DNA of 64,000 nucleotides, from the NCBI GenBank assembly GCA_949285735.1, contig CASEAQ010000001.1, forward strand, positions 55,096-119,095. Direction: 5' to 3'. The stretch's first letter is position 1, and the number at the start of each line of letters is the position of its first letter. The notes beneath the pieces were generated by a model. The model was not told the DNA's origin. It was given only the letters and a program-made list of their open reading frames with translations, and made no database searches. The position numbers and the translations under genes are program-made. Origin of the DNA: an uncultured Bacteroidales bacterium. GTDB taxonomy: Bacteria > Bacteroidota > Bacteroidia > Bacteroidales > Muribaculaceae. Shown here one piece after another: positions 17,578-27,260 of the stretch.

Positions 17578-18669
17578 ATGAATCGTATTACAAAACTTTG
17601 TGTTTTCTCTCTTGTGTTGTTCTTCTCGATGGCTGTTGTGGCGCAGACCAAGTTTGTCGGAGCCGAAAACAGCAACATCAGGTATGAAGGACGTGTCAAC
17701 CTTGCCAATAAGTTCGCGCCCATGATGGCGTTTCCGGGCACTCGTGTCACAGCTTGTTTCACCGGAACTTCGATTGCCGTGCAGATGAAGCCCAACAGCG
17801 GCTACTTCATGGTGGGGGTTGACGGCAAGGATTACAGGAAAATACACTTTGGCGAGCGCGACAGCGTGATACGCATCGCTTCGGGATTGCCCGAAGGCCG
17901 CCACATCATAGAGCTGATGCTTGCCACCGAGGAATATCAGGAGCAAGCTGAATTTTATGGCTTCATCATCGACGACAATGCCGAGTTGCTCGACATGGGC
18001 AAGGACAACCGCCATAGCATAGAATATATCGGCGACTCGATGACTTGCGGCTATGGCACCGAGGCTGCCGATGGCACGGTGAAGTATGACCCGTCGAACT
18101 CCAACTTTTTCTACACCTATGCCGCCAATGTGTCGCGTGAGCTCGATTTGCGCACGACGGTGGTTGCACGGTCGGGGATTGGCGTTTACCGCAACTACAA
18201 CGGAAATATCAATGGTGACGAAGGGGCAATGCCTCACTGGTATGACTACACGCTCATCTACGACGATTCGCAACTGTGGAATACTGCCGGCAATATCCCC
18301 GAAGTGTTGTGCATAGCCTTGGGTACCAACGACTTCAGTACTACTGGGTGCAACGTTGACCTCTTCCGCGAGAACTACGAGAAATTTGTGCGCCACCTGC
18401 GCTCGCTCTATCCCTCGACCAAGATTATCATGCTCTCGGGCTGTATGCTTGGCGGTGAGTCGCTTGCAAGCCAGAATGCCGCCCTCGATGCCATATACAC
18501 GACGTTGCGTGGCGAGGGCGATGAGAATATCTATCGTTTTGACTTCACCCAGCAAACTGGCGACTTGGGCTTCGGTGCCGACCTGCACCCCTCGAAGGCG
18601 CAGCATCGCAAGATGGCAAACGAGCTTATTCCCTACCTGTGTGAAATCACGGGCTGGAAGTTGAAGTGA
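17578..18669 (+). CDS. CE2-like SGNH carbohydrate esterase
   Basis: A signal peptide (to about VVAQ) is followed by a beta-sandwich of about 110 residues and an SGNH hydrolase domain. Visible blocks are EYIGDSMTCGYGTE (nucleophile Ser near residue 154), the Gly/Asn-containing GIGVYRNYNGN, ALGTNDFS and the terminal DLHPSKAQHRK with the Asp-His pair. This two-domain layout fits acetyl xylan esterase family CE2. It would deacetylate plant or host glycans in the periplasm or on the surface. ATG 17578 gives a proper signal peptide; the longer frame from 17524 does not. Confidence 0.85.
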   Translation: MNRITKLCVFSLVLFFSMAVVAQTKFVGAENSNIRYEGRVNLANKFAPMMAFPGTRVTACFTGTSIAVQMKPNSGYFMVGVDGKDYRKIHFGERDSVIRIASGLPEGRHIIELMLATEEYQEQAEFYGFIIDDNAELLDMGKDNRHSIEYIGDSMTCGYGTEAADGTVKYDPSNSNFFYTYAANVSRELDLRTTVVARSGIGVYRNYNGNINGDEGAMPHWYDYTLIYDDSQLWNTAGNIPEVLCIALGTNDFSTTGCNVDLFRENYEKFVRHLRSLYPSTKIIMLSGCMLGGESLASQNAALDAIYTTLRGEGDENIYRFDFTQQTGDLGFGADLHPSKAQHRKMANELIPYLCEITGWKLK

Positions 18670-18729
18670 TGAATATACCGAGATATAAAAACATATATAA
18701 TCTGACAGACTAAAAAAATTACAGGAATT

Positions 18730-19392
18730 ATGAAACTTTACAAATCAATTGTTTCGGCATTGTGCCTCGCTGGCATGATGGTGAGTTGCGGCACTTCTAC
18801 AACGCAACAAAGTGTCGAAGCCGCAGCAGCGTCGGTTGCTGAAATCGACACAGGCAAGGTGGTGATAGAGACAATCATGGCACGCCGCAGCGTGCGCCAG
18901 TACAAGGCACGCCCCGTCGGGCGCGACACGGTGCAGATGTTGCTCGAATGCGGCATCAACGCACCCAACGGCATGAACAAGCAGCCGTGGGCAGTGCGAG
19001 TGATTGACAATCCCGATTACATCAACGGTGTAACCGAGGTGTTCAAGCAAGTCAATCCCAAGATGGCAGCCGACCCGGGATTCAAGAATATGTTCCGCAA
19101 TGCGCCGACTGTGATTTTTGTTGCCAACGACCCCGTTGCATCGTCGTCGCCAGTCGATTGCGGCTTGCTTGGCGAGAACATCATGATTGCAGCCAAGGCA
19201 TTGGGGCTGGGCACATGCTGCCTGGGCAGTTCGGCGGCATTCATACAAAACACCCCACAAGCAGCCGAGTATCTCGAGAAGCTCGATTTGCCCAAGGGCT
19301 ATAAGTTGCTGTTCTGCATTGCCGTCGGCTATCCCGACGAATCCCCGGCAGCCAAAGACCGCGACACCTCAAAAGCAAAATTCATCGACTGA
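18730..19392 (+). CDS. Nitroreductase-family flavoprotein with lipoprotein signal
   Basis: The first 20 residues form a lipoprotein signal (LAGMMVSCGTS, Cys 20). After a short Ala-rich linker, RRSVRQYKARPVGRDTV opens a nitroreductase fold with NAPNGMNKQPWAVRVID and a C-terminal AVGYPDESP. The family binds FMN and reduces nitro, quinone or related substrates with NAD(P)H. Export of such an enzyme is unusual, because neither FMN nor NAD(P)H is plentiful outside the cytoplasm. It lies 60 bases after the esterase gene. Confidence 0.85.
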   Translation: MKLYKSIVSALCLAGMMVSCGTSTTQQSVEAAAASVAEIDTGKVVIETIMARRSVRQYKARPVGRDTVQMLLECGINAPNGMNKQPWAVRVIDNPDYINGVTEVFKQVNPKMAADPGFKNMFRNAPTVIFVANDPVASSSPVDCGLLGENIMIAAKALGLGTCCLGSSAAFIQNTPQAAEYLEKLDLPKGYKLLFCIAVGYPDESPAAKDRDTSKAKFID

Positions 19393-19415
19393 TTCACCAA
19401 CCACCCCTTTATCAC

Positions 19416-19447
19416 AGAGCCGTCAAGCAACAGCGTGGCGGCTCTGC
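19416..19447 (+). terminator. Hairpin after the nitroreductase gene
   Basis: CAGAGCCGTC pairs with GGCGGCTCTG across a 12-base loop, 24 bases after the stop. The T-tract is poor (AATTT), so it is a weak terminator candidate. Confidence 0.5.
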
Positions 19448-19591
19448 AATTTAAATAGAGGGTAGTGGTCGTAATTGTAGAGCCGTGGCGTGCCGCGGCT
19501 CGTTTTGCAGCCACAACGTAAACACTTGATACCTAATTGGAATTATTGCTGTCCACTAAAAATCTTAGTCAAGCTGCAATGTATTATATTT

Positions 19592-19927
19592 AAAAAATAG
19601 AGCGAGGGGCGGCGAAGCCGTCCAACTATGCGTTAACCGACGTGTGACGCAGCCCCACGTAAGTGGGTAAGGAACCCTCGGAACGAAACCATCCCACACA
19701 GTAGGGCCTCGAAGAGGTCCAACGTGCCGCCTTGGTAGCCATTCATTACAAACCATGAGCGTCGTTCCCTCACACAAGAATGGCAATGGAGTTCCGTTGG
19801 ACCTCTTCGAGGCCCTGTGCTGAAAGTGAGGTATCGTCCGACGGTTCCTTACCCACTTACGTGGGGCTGCGTCACACGTCGGTTAACGCATAGTTGGACG
19901 GCTTCGCCGCCCCTCGCTCTATTTTTT
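19592..19927. repeat. Palindromic repeat family 1, copy 1 (85-bp perfect inverted repeat)
   Basis: Bases 19592-19676 are the exact reverse complement of 19843-19927: 85 bp each, with no mismatch seen. Inside lies a second perfect 21-bp inverted repeat (19704-19724 and 19795-19815). No transposase is encoded and both strands have only spurious short ORFs. It fills the gap between the convergent nitroreductase and efflux genes. A diverged copy in opposite orientation lies at 45541-45840. It may be a non-autonomous mobile element, or an extreme RNA hairpin. Confidence 0.85.
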
Positions 19928-20021
19928 ATTAGTGCCCAATAAACGCATAAAAGTACTTAGTTTCCAGTATTGTAGCAATTATGGCACAGTCACTTGCGGT
20001 TCAAGGGAAGCCGTGCGGGGG

Positions 20022-21638
20022 TTAGACCATGTCGTCGCCGGTGCGTATGATTTTCACTTTCACGGTCTTGTGGAATGGAATGAATGCCGAGGCGATGGCA
20101 ATCACCAATGCCACTATGAGCATGTAGCCGAGGACGGTTTTCATCGACAATAGCAGGCTCTGTTGTTGCAGGGTGGTGTAGATGGTGTTGGTCGCCACTT
20201 GCTGGGCTTCCATGAAACCATGCCCCTGCGCCATAGCCGATTGCAGCGAGCTTGAAAACTGGCTGGCGGCGATGGGGTCGCTCATGGTGATGGCGTCGGA
20301 CAGGCGTTGGTTGCCGCGCAGCTGCAAGTAGTAGAGCATATTGCTGAAGAATGACGACCCTATCACCGGGGCAAGCACCGACCGGCACAGAATGAGGAAG
20401 AAGGCGTTGGAGAGCATGTACTTGGGAGGTAACTCTTCCACGACGAACAAGCCGAACGAGATGAAAAGTATCATCATGCCTATGCCTCGCAGGAACATGG
20501 GCAGGTAGAGCATCTCGTAGGTGCTATGGGGCGATATGCCGAAGTACATGATTGCAAAGTAGCCGACGAAGCAGAACATTCCTGCCGACACGAAATAGCG
20601 GAATCGCCAGCGTTGCCACCTGAACCACCAGAAGCACATGAATGCCCCCACGACAAATCCGGGAATGACGTAGAGGTATAGCATATTGGCGTGTACGCTG
20701 TCGGTGCGTACTATTGAGGTGACATAGTTGGTGATGAGCGTTCCCGACGAGCAGAAGAACATGGCGATGAACATATACAGGTAGCCGAGCAAAGCCTTGA
20801 CACGCGTTATCTGTATGAGGTGGACGTAGGGGTCGCGGCTACGGTTTGCCCATTGCACCCACAAGAATAGGAACATGAGCAGAATGGCGGCGACTGAGTA
20901 GTATCGCAGCCGTGGCGAGTGGAACCAGTCAAGTGTGCGACCATAGGTGAACACATACATGGTCATCAATATCGAAATGGCAGCAATGAACATGCTCTTG
21001 AAGTCAATCCCGCGGAATGGTGACCGTATGGGCCGCTTGGCATAACAAAAGGTGGCAAGTACAGCAGTGATGGCGACGAGTAGCAGTATTATCTCCAAGT
21101 AATACATATACTTCCAGTCGTAGTAGTAGGCGAGCTGCGCGGTGACAATCATCGACACTTGTCCCACGCTGAACACAAGTGGATAGAAATAGGCATAGAA
21201 CTCGCTGCGCACGTTGTGTGGGCTGACCAATTTGCTGAGCACCTTCACAAACCACAACATCGCAAATCCTTTGACGAAGCCGAGAATGAAACTATAGGCG
21301 ATGAGCAGGTCGGTGCTGTGTGTTTTGGCACACATCCAGCTTATCACTGTTTGCAGGCTCAGGCTGGTGAGCAGCATGGTCTTTTGGGTGACGCGTGTCA
21401 TCACCTTGTTGATGATGGGATATACTATTGCCATGCCAGCCGAGGCAGAGTAGTAGCCCATGGTGATGTCCTCGGAGAGTGCGCCGAGTGTTCCCGACAC
21501 CTCTTGTATGCTGCCGGTGTATGTGCCGTTAATCATCATCACCGGTATGCCCACAAGGAATGCCGTGACGACGCCCAGCCACCCGGGAAACCCCTCACGC
21601 AGCGGCAAGTCGAGTCTTTTTGTCAGATTGTCAGCCAT
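20022..21638 (-). CDS. MFS multidrug efflux permease, EmrB-like (DHA2)
   Basis: The 538-residue membrane protein has about 14 predicted helices, the count of the DHA2 drug:H+ antiporters. It follows the HlyD-family adaptor gene by 8 bases and a TolC-type gene before that, giving a complete EmrAB-TolC-like tripartite pump across both membranes. A MarR-type regulator leads the operon. The substrate is unknown; hydrophobic toxins, bile acids or uncouplers are typical for the class. The gene ends near palindromic repeat copy 1. Confidence 0.88.
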   Translation of the reverse strand: MADNLTKRLDLPLREGFPGWLGVVTAFLVGIPVMMINGTYTGSIQEVSGTLGALSEDITMGYYSASAGMAIVYPIINKVMTRVTQKTMLLTSLSLQTVISWMCAKTHSTDLLIAYSFILGFVKGFAMLWFVKVLSKLVSPHNVRSEFYAYFYPLVFSVGQVSMIVTAQLAYYYDWKYMYYLEIILLLVAITAVLATFCYAKRPIRSPFRGIDFKSMFIAAISILMTMYVFTYGRTLDWFHSPRLRYYSVAAILLMFLFLWVQWANRSRDPYVHLIQITRVKALLGYLYMFIAMFFCSSGTLITNYVTSIVRTDSVHANMLYLYVIPGFVVGAFMCFWWFRWQRWRFRYFVSAGMFCFVGYFAIMYFGISPHSTYEMLYLPMFLRGIGMMILFISFGLFVVEELPPKYMLSNAFFLILCRSVLAPVIGSSFFSNMLYYLQLRGNQRLSDAITMSDPIAASQFSSSLQSAMAQGHGFMEAQQVATNTIYTTLQQQSLLLSMKTVLGYMLIVALVIAIASAFIPFHKTVKVKIIRTGDDMV

Positions 21639-21646
21639 AGGCGTGT

Positions 21647-22705
21647 TTATTCTTTGTATGCCTCGGTTTCGACCATCATTCCGGCACGGAATTTCGACAT
21701 GTCTTCGGGCGACGCGTCAACAAAGTCGATTCTCACTGGAATGCGCTGTTGCACCTTGACGAAGTTGCCAGCCGAGTTGTCGGTGGGCACGAGCGAGTAT
21801 TTCGACCCTGTGGCTTCGGAAATAGCCGTCACACGCCCCTCGAAAGTGCGTCCGCTGACGGCATCGACCGATATTCTCACCCGTTGCCCGATGAATATGT
21901 TCTCGATTTGTGTCTCGCGGTAGTTGGCTGTGACCCATTTGTCTTGGTTGCGGACGAGGTTGGTGATGGTTTGTCCGGCGGTTACATATTGCCCGGTTTC
22001 GAGTGTTCGCCGCCCGGTGTAGCCGTCGAATGGAGCGGTGACAATGGTATATGACAGGTTGAGCTTTGCCATGTCGAGTCCGGCTTCGCAGCGCATTATG
22101 TTGGCTTCGATGCCGGTCTGCTGGCTCTGGGTCTCGTCTGATTGCAGCATCGACGCGCGGTGCTGTTCGAGCAGGGCGTTGTAGTGGGCTTGGGCGGCAT
22201 CGTAGTTGGCTTTCACTTGGTCGAATTGCTGCTTTGCAACCGATTCTTCCTTGTATAGTTTCTCATATCGGTTGTAGTCTTGTTCGGCTTGCCACAGCCG
22301 AGCTTGAGCCTCCTTTATGTTGGCTTCCTGTATTGCCACGTTGGCTTTCGAAGCCCCGATGCCCGAGTGAAGCACCTTTTGCGAGCCTTTGGCATCGAGC
22401 AGGGCGGCTTCGGCTTCCTTGACGCGTATCAGGTATTCGCTGTTGTCGAGAACAAGCAGCGTGTCGCCCTTGCGCACGTACTGGTGTTCCTTGAAACGAA
22501 CCTCCTTGATATAGCCCGACACACGCACGTTGACGGGGGAAATATACTGGTCGATAAATGCATCGTTGGTTATTTCGTAATTGAAATATTTCCAAAAGTA
22601 GTTGACAGTCCACGTCGCACCAGTTAGTGCAAGTGCGATGCACACGGTGTTAAGTATTATGTTGCGTAGTTTTATGCGTCTTCTTTTTTCAACCCATGTA
22701 CTCAT
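21647..22705 (-). CDS. HlyD/EmrA-type membrane fusion protein
   Basis: The 352-residue adaptor has one N-terminal transmembrane helix (about 15-37). A biotinyl-lipoyl-like strand follows (NVRVSGYIKEVRFKEHQYVRKGDTLLVLD), then a long alpha-helical hairpin (about 85-200), then the second lipoyl half (TIVTAPFDGYTGRR) and a beta-barrel. It bridges the MFS permease (8 bases downstream) and the TolC-like channel (42 bases upstream) through the periplasm. Domain order and length match EmrA. Confidence 0.9.
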   Translation of the reverse strand: MSTWVEKRRRIKLRNIILNTVCIALALTGATWTVNYFWKYFNYEITNDAFIDQYISPVNVRVSGYIKEVRFKEHQYVRKGDTLLVLDNSEYLIRVKEAEAALLDAKGSQKVLHSGIGASKANVAIQEANIKEAQARLWQAEQDYNRYEKLYKEESVAKQQFDQVKANYDAAQAHYNALLEQHRASMLQSDETQSQQTGIEANIMRCEAGLDMAKLNLSYTIVTAPFDGYTGRRTLETGQYVTAGQTITNLVRNQDKWVTANYRETQIENIFIGQRVRISVDAVSGRTFEGRVTAISEATGSKYSLVPTDNSAGNFVKVQQRIPVRIDFVDASPEDMSKFRAGMMVETEAYKE

Positions 22706-22747
22706 AGTGCTTTGGTGTGTATATAAGTGTGATTGTTTGTGGTTAAA

Positions 22748-24055
22748 CTATAAACGTCCGCAGGCGTTGAGTAATTCGTAGTAGGTGTAAACCACGGTGA
22801 CTTGCGCCACGGTGAGTTCGAGTTCTGCCGTCAGCAGCACGTTGTTGGCATCGAGCAGGTCGGTGAGTATGGCAAGTTGCCCGAGGTAGCGGTTTTGTAC
22901 AATCCTGAAGTTTTCACGGGCTTGCTCTACCGACAGGTTCAGGGCTTCGACGCGTTGCAGGGCTTCGGTGTGGTCGAGGTAGGCTTGCCTGATGGACATA
23001 CGCAGCGACTGTTTCAGCCGTTCCTCTTCATTTTGGTAATACAGTTCGTTGCTGCGCCGTTCGTTAACGTTGTCCTTGTTCTTGTAGAGCGACGACAGCG
23101 AGTAGCTGATGCGCACGCCTATGTTCCAGCTGTTGCTGAACTGGTCGGCCATAGTGCGGGTTATTGGGCGGGCAAGCGTGTTGCCTGCGAATAGCGAAAT
23201 TTGCGGCAGGTATTCGGCTTGTGCCGCCCGTGTCTCGTTCTTGGCGAGGGCTGTTTGCTGCCGGGCGAGTTGCATGCGCGGATTATTGGCATACGCGTCG
23301 TTGATGCAGCTTTCATAGTCGGCGAGGGCGATTGGTTGCTTGAGCAGGGTGGTGTCGGGCACGATGAGCAGTGTCTCGTCGATGCCGAGCAGTATGTCGA
23401 GCTGCATCGAGCAGAGAGCTATGTTGTTCTCGGCTTCGGTGAGCGACAGGCGGTCGGTGGTGAGTTGCAGTTCGCTGCGCAACACGTCGTTGTTGGTGAT
23501 TAGCCCCTCCTCCTTCATCTTCTTGATGTCCTTGAGCCTTATTTCCGACTCCTCGATGTTGCGTTGCAGCACCTCGCGCTGCTTGTAGTAGCTGAAGAGG
23601 TTCATGTATTGTTGCAGCAACGCGAGTTTCACGGTGGCTTTGTCGTCCGATGATTGCAGGGCGGCGATTTTGCGTTCGATGTCCGACTGCTTTATTGCGC
23701 TGCGTATGCGTCCGCCGTGATATAGCGGCTGGGTGATGTCAACGGCATAGTTTTGTTGCCAGTTGGGCGACTCGGGGTGTGAGGCTCCCGACAGTCCGCG
23801 CTCGAACACGGTGGGTTGCCCCAAGTATGCTGCCTGCAGCCCCACCGAGACCTCGGGCAACAGGGCTTTGCGCGAAGCCTTGCTGCGCACTTCTGCCATG
23901 CGTTCTTGTATCATGCTTGCGCGCAGTTGCAGGTTGTTGGCAATGCCGATGCTCAACAGGCTGTCAACCGTCAGGAACATCGTTTCGGCTTTTGCCGACG
24001 GCATTGCTGCCACTATCAGTAGCAGCAATATTTTAGTAATCTTCGACAATTCCAT
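22748..24055 (-). CDS. TolC-family outer-membrane efflux channel
   Basis: The 435-residue protein has a signal peptide (ending near AKAE) and two long helical repeats typical of TolC-like proteins. In the first half these are RASMIQERMAEVRSKASRKA and the segment after YAVDITQPLYHGGRI; in the second half, RQQTALAKNETRAAQAEYLP and a late segment rich in Asn, Leu and Leu-Thr. It should trimerise into the outer-membrane exit duct of the pump. Its first 23 bases overlap the end of the marR-like gene, so translation is probably coupled. Confidence 0.9.
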   Translation of the reverse strand: MELSKITKILLLLIVAAMPSAKAETMFLTVDSLLSIGIANNLQLRASMIQERMAEVRSKASRKALLPEVSVGLQAAYLGQPTVFERGLSGASHPESPNWQQNYAVDITQPLYHGGRIRSAIKQSDIERKIAALQSSDDKATVKLALLQQYMNLFSYYKQREVLQRNIEESEIRLKDIKKMKEEGLITNNDVLRSELQLTTDRLSLTEAENNIALCSMQLDILLGIDETLLIVPDTTLLKQPIALADYESCINDAYANNPRMQLARQQTALAKNETRAAQAEYLPQISLFAGNTLARPITRTMADQFSNSWNIGVRISYSLSSLYKNKDNVNERRSNELYYQNEEERLKQSLRMSIRQAYLDHTEALQRVEALNLSVEQARENFRIVQNRYLGQLAILTDLLDANNVLLTAELELTVAQVTVVYTYYELLNACGRL

Positions 24056-24470
24056 ATAGCCTTGTTAATAAGTTCTGGTAAATTTTGATGCTGTCGAGAT
24101 TCATAGTATTCTCGATATATATGTAAAGGTCGTCGATGATGGGCTGCACCGTCGCTTGCAGCGATTTGCCCTCGGCGGTGAGGAATACGTGCTTGTTGCG
24201 CCTGTCGGCGGCACATTCGTTGCGATATATGTATCCTTTTTTCTCAAGGTTGGCAAGGATGCTCGTCAGGCTTGCCTTGTTTTTCGACACCTGTTCGGCA
24301 AGCGTCTGCTGGCTCACTCCCTCCTGTTGCCACAGGCTGTTCATCACTTGCAGCATCTCGAATGTGAGATCGAGCTGGTGGCGGCGTATCGATTTGCATA
24401 TGGCTTGTTTGAACGCCCTGCGCGTGCGAATGACGGCTTGTGCTAATTTCCGTGCTTCTGTACCATCCAT
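24033..24470 (-). CDS. MarR-family transcriptional regulator
   Basis: The 145-residue protein has the MarR winged helix: helices around 30-70, the recognition region QTLAEQVSKNKASLTSILANLEKKGYI and a wing with AADRRNKHVFLTAEG. MarR proteins are dimeric repressors released by phenolic or other small ligands. It is first in the efflux operon, overlapping the TolC gene by 23 bases, so it very likely represses its own operon. A TAACTTTG -7 box on the minus strand lies at 24501-24508, 30 bases before the start. Confidence 0.92.
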   Translation of the reverse strand: MDGTEARKLAQAVIRTRRAFKQAICKSIRRHQLDLTFEMLQVMNSLWQQEGVSQQTLAEQVSKNKASLTSILANLEKKGYIYRNECAADRRNKHVFLTAEGKSLQATVQPIIDDLYIYIENTMNLDSIKIYQNLLTRLYGIVEDY

Positions 24471-24500
24471 AAAACCTATTTACAATCTTTTTTCTGGGTG

Positions 24501-24508
24501 CAAAGTTA
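24501..24508 (-). promoter_or_regulatory. -7 element of the MarR/efflux operon
   Basis: On the minus strand this reads TAACTTTG. The surrounding AT-rich bases would be the natural place for MarR autorepression. Confidence 0.5.
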
Positions 24509-24636
24509 CATCATAATTTTTAAATAGTAAAACATTGAACTAATTTTGTGTTGTAAAGCATTATTTGGCGTTGTGCGATATGTTGTTGCAGGCGCGAGTG
24601 TGACTGTGCCGATAATGCTGGGTGGCGGTTTGCAAC

Positions 24637-24666
24637 TTTGTTGCACGGGCAAAATTGCTAACTTTG
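24637..24666 (+). promoter_or_regulatory. Promoter of the copper ATPase gene
   Basis: TTTG at 24637-24640, an 18-base spacer and TAACTTTG at 24659-24666 fit the Bacteroidetes promoter. The start codon is 16 bases downstream of the -7 box, implying a very short leader. Confidence 0.6.
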
Positions 24667-24682
24667 CACCGGAAGGATATAA

Positions 24683-27139
24683 ATGATTATGGAGAATGAA
24701 ATGACGCGACAGACGTTTCCCGTGCTTGGCATGAGTTGTGCCGCCTGTGCTGCCAGGGTCGAAAAGACTATTGCGCAATTGCCGGGAGTGGTGGGCGCGG
24801 CTGTGAATTTTGCCGCTGCCACGGTGGCGGTGGAGTATGATACCAGGCAGGTGACCCCTGTAGCAATGAAGCAGGCGCTTGAAAACGTGGGCTACGGGCT
24901 TATTGTCGAGACTGGCAAGAAGATGGAAGATGAGGCTGAGAAAGCCCACGAGCAATATATGAAGCGGTTAAGGTTCCGCACCACTTGGGCTATAATCCTT
25001 GCCGTGCCTGTGGCTGTGATAGGCATGGCATTCATGGACGAGCCGTGGGCTGCATGGGTGAGTTGGCTGCTATCGACGCCTGTTGTCTTTTGGCTCGGGA
25101 GCGACTTTTTTGTAAACGCATGGCGGCAATTGAAGCACCGCTCTGCCAACATGGACACGCTCGTTGCCAACAGCACGGGTATTGCCTATCTGTTCAGTGT
25201 TGCCAACTTGTTGTTTCCCGACGTGTGGCACGAGCCTCATGTGTATTTCGAGGCTGCAAGCGTGATTATCGCCTTTATATTGCTCGGACGGCTGCTCGAA
25301 GAGCGTGCAAAGGGGCAGACATCGACTGCCATCAAGAAGTTGATGGGGTTGCGCCCGTCAACGGTGACGCGGCTTGGCATTGACGGGCGGCAAGAGATGG
25401 TGGAGATTGAACAGGTGGCTGTGGGCGACACCATCGTGGTGAAGCCCGGCGAACGGATAGCCGTCGATGGGATTGTTGCCTCGGGCGAGTCGAATGTTGA
25501 CGAGAGTATGCTCAGCGGCGAGCCTGTGCCGGTTGCAAAGCGGCAAGGGGCGCACGTGTATGCAGGAACAATCAACCTGAAGGGCAGCTTCAATTTCACT
25601 GCCCAGAAGGTGGGCGAGGGAACGGTGCTTGCCCAAATCATACGCATGGTGCAGGACGCACAGGGGAGCAAAGCCCCGGTGCAGAAACTTGTTGACCGCA
25701 TTGCTGCCGTCTTTGTGCCGGTGGTGATGTCGATAGCCCTGTTGGCATTTTTGTTGTGGCTGTTCCTCGCTCCAGCCGACGGACTGCTGCACGGGGTGCA
25801 GGCACTCGTCACGGTGCTCATCATTGCTTGCCCGTGTGCCTTGGGGCTTGCCACGCCCACGGCGATAATGGTGGGGATAGGCAAAGGTGCCGAAAACGGG
25901 ATATTGATAAAAGATGCCGTGAGTCTCGAAACGGCTGGGAAAATCGATGCCGTGATGCTCGACAAGACTGGCACAATCACCGAGGGGCAGCCTCGGGTGA
26001 CCGATGTCGCATGGCTTGGCGGCGACGATGGGGCTATGCCCGTGCTGGTGGCGCTGGAGCGGCTGTCGGAGCATCCGCTTGCCGATGCCGTCACCGAGCA
26101 TTTCGGCTGCCCGCTTGCCGAGGTCGAGGTGGAAGGGTTCAAGAGCATAACAGGGCTTGGAATCGAGGGCAGATGTGGCGGAATGCTTTATTACGTGGGC
26201 AACCGCCAGTTGCTTGCCGAGAATGGCATAGACTGCGATGCCGGACTTGAAGAGCGAGCCGAGGCATGGAGCAGCGAAGCCAAGACGGTGATATATTTTG
26301 CCGACAGCAGCAGGCTGCTTGCCGTTGTTGCCATAACCGACCGCATCAAAGCGTCGTCGGCTGAGGCTGTGAGGCAGTTGCAACAGTCGGGGATTGAGGT
26401 GTATATGCTCACGGGCGACAGCGAAGGCACTGCCCGCCACATAGCCAGCCTTGCAGGGATAAGGCATTACCGTGCCGAGGTGCGCCCCGACGGGAAAGCC
26501 GCTTTTGTGAAGCAATTGCAGCAAGAGGGGCATAGGGTGGCAATGGTGGGCGATGGCATCAACGACAGTGCCGCACTGGCGCAAGCCGACTTGAGCATTG
26601 CGATGGGGCAGGGGAGCGACATTGCAATGGACGTTGCCCATGTGACCATCTTGTCGTCCGACTTGCTGAAGGTGCAGGAGACCATCACATTGTCGAAATT
26701 GACCGTGCGCACCATACGCCAAAACTTGTTTTGGGCGTTCATCTATAACACCATCGGCATTCCCATTGCCGCCGGGGCACTTTATCCGGTGTGCCACTTG
26801 TTGCTCAACCCGATGATTGCCGGAATGGCGATGGCTCTGAGCAGCGTGAGCGTGGTGTCGAACAGCTTGCGGCTTAAATCGAGACGAATAACTTCAAATA
26901 ATGAACAAATAACAACAATACAATCAAACACAACAATGGAAAAGGAATATAAAATCGAAGGAATGATGTGCAACCATTGCCGTATGCACGTCGAGAAAGC
27001 CCTAAAGGCAGTGGCAGGAGTGGAAGAAGTGACCGTAACACTCCAACCCCCAGTGGCAAAAGTGAAGTTTGCAGGCGAGGAACTCCCCCTCGAAACCCTG
27101 AAACAAGCAGTGGAAGAAGCAGGATACAAATTGAATTGA
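24683..27139 (+). CDS. copA: Copper-exporting P1B ATPase fused to a C-terminal CopZ-like domain
   Basis: Residues 1-75 hold an N-terminal HMA domain ([12 protein letters not shown]). The P-type ATPase core has the CPC ion motif ([11 protein letters not shown]), phosphorylation site DKTGTIT, SEHPLAD and [20 protein letters not shown]. Copper specificity fits CPC plus the conserved C-terminal membrane residues. After the last helix, an Asn/Thr-rich 20-residue linker leads to a second HMA domain (GMMCNHC, from Met 752). An in-frame ATG at 26936 could start a free 67-residue CopZ-like chaperone. It exports Cu+ from the cytoplasm. No copper regulator is adjacent. Confidence 0.93.
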   Translation: MIMENEMTRQTFPVLGMSCAACAARVEKTIAQLPGVVGAAVNFAAATVAVEYDTRQVTPVAMKQALENVGYGLIVETGKKMEDEAEKAHEQYMKRLRFRTTWAIILAVPVAVIGMAFMDEPWAAWVSWLLSTPVVFWLGSDFFVNAWRQLKHRSANMDTLVANSTGIAYLFSVANLLFPDVWHEPHVYFEAASVIIAFILLGRLLEERAKGQTSTAIKKLMGLRPSTVTRLGIDGRQEMVEIEQVAVGDTIVVKPGERIAVDGIVASGESNVDESMLSGEPVPVAKRQGAHVYAGTINLKGSFNFTAQKVGEGTVLAQIIRMVQDAQGSKAPVQKLVDRIAAVFVPVVMSIALLAFLLWLFLAPADGLLHGVQALVTVLIIACPCALGLATPTAIMVGIGKGAENGILIKDAVSLETAGKIDAVMLDKTGTITEGQPRVTDVAWLGGDDGAMPVLVALERLSEHPLADAVTEHFGCPLAEVEVEGFKSITGLGIEGRCGGMLYYVGNRQLLAENGIDCDAGLEERAEAWSSEAKTVIYFADSSRLLAVVAITDRIKASSAEAVRQLQQSGIEVYMLTGDSEGTARHIASLAGIRHYRAEVRPDGKAAFVKQLQQEGHRVAMVGDGINDSAALAQADLSIAMGQGSDIAMDVAHVTILSSDLLKVQETITLSKLTVRTIRQNLFWAFIYNTIGIPIAAGALYPVCHLLLNPMIAGMAMALSSVSVVSNSLRLKSRRITSNNEQITTIQSNTTMEKEYKIEGMMCNHCRMHVEKALKAVAGVEEVTVTLQPPVAKVKFAGEELPLETLKQAVEEAGYKLN

Positions 27140-27260
27140 CAATTAACAATTGACAGTTGACAGTTAGCAATTAGCAGTGAGGAGTTAGTAGTTGACAGGG
27201 AGAGCTTTACTGGCTGAGAAATTCCTAACTCTTCATTACTGATTGATTTAATGTAACAAG
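27140..27260. repeat. Short degenerate ACAATT/ACAGTT repeats
   Basis: The gap between copA and the convergent jetD holds overlapping units such as GACAATTAACAATTGACAGT then TGACAGTTAGCAATTAGCAG. No terminator or gene is clear. Such degenerate heptamer-like tracts recur in Bacteroidetes intergenic DNA. Confidence 0.5.

Noticed and set aside
19565-19786. Short ORF with RHVGPLRGP inside palindromic repeat copy 1
   Set aside because: It reads the repeat itself. The same peptide string appears from both arms and from copy 2 in different frames, so it reflects the palindrome rather than a protein.
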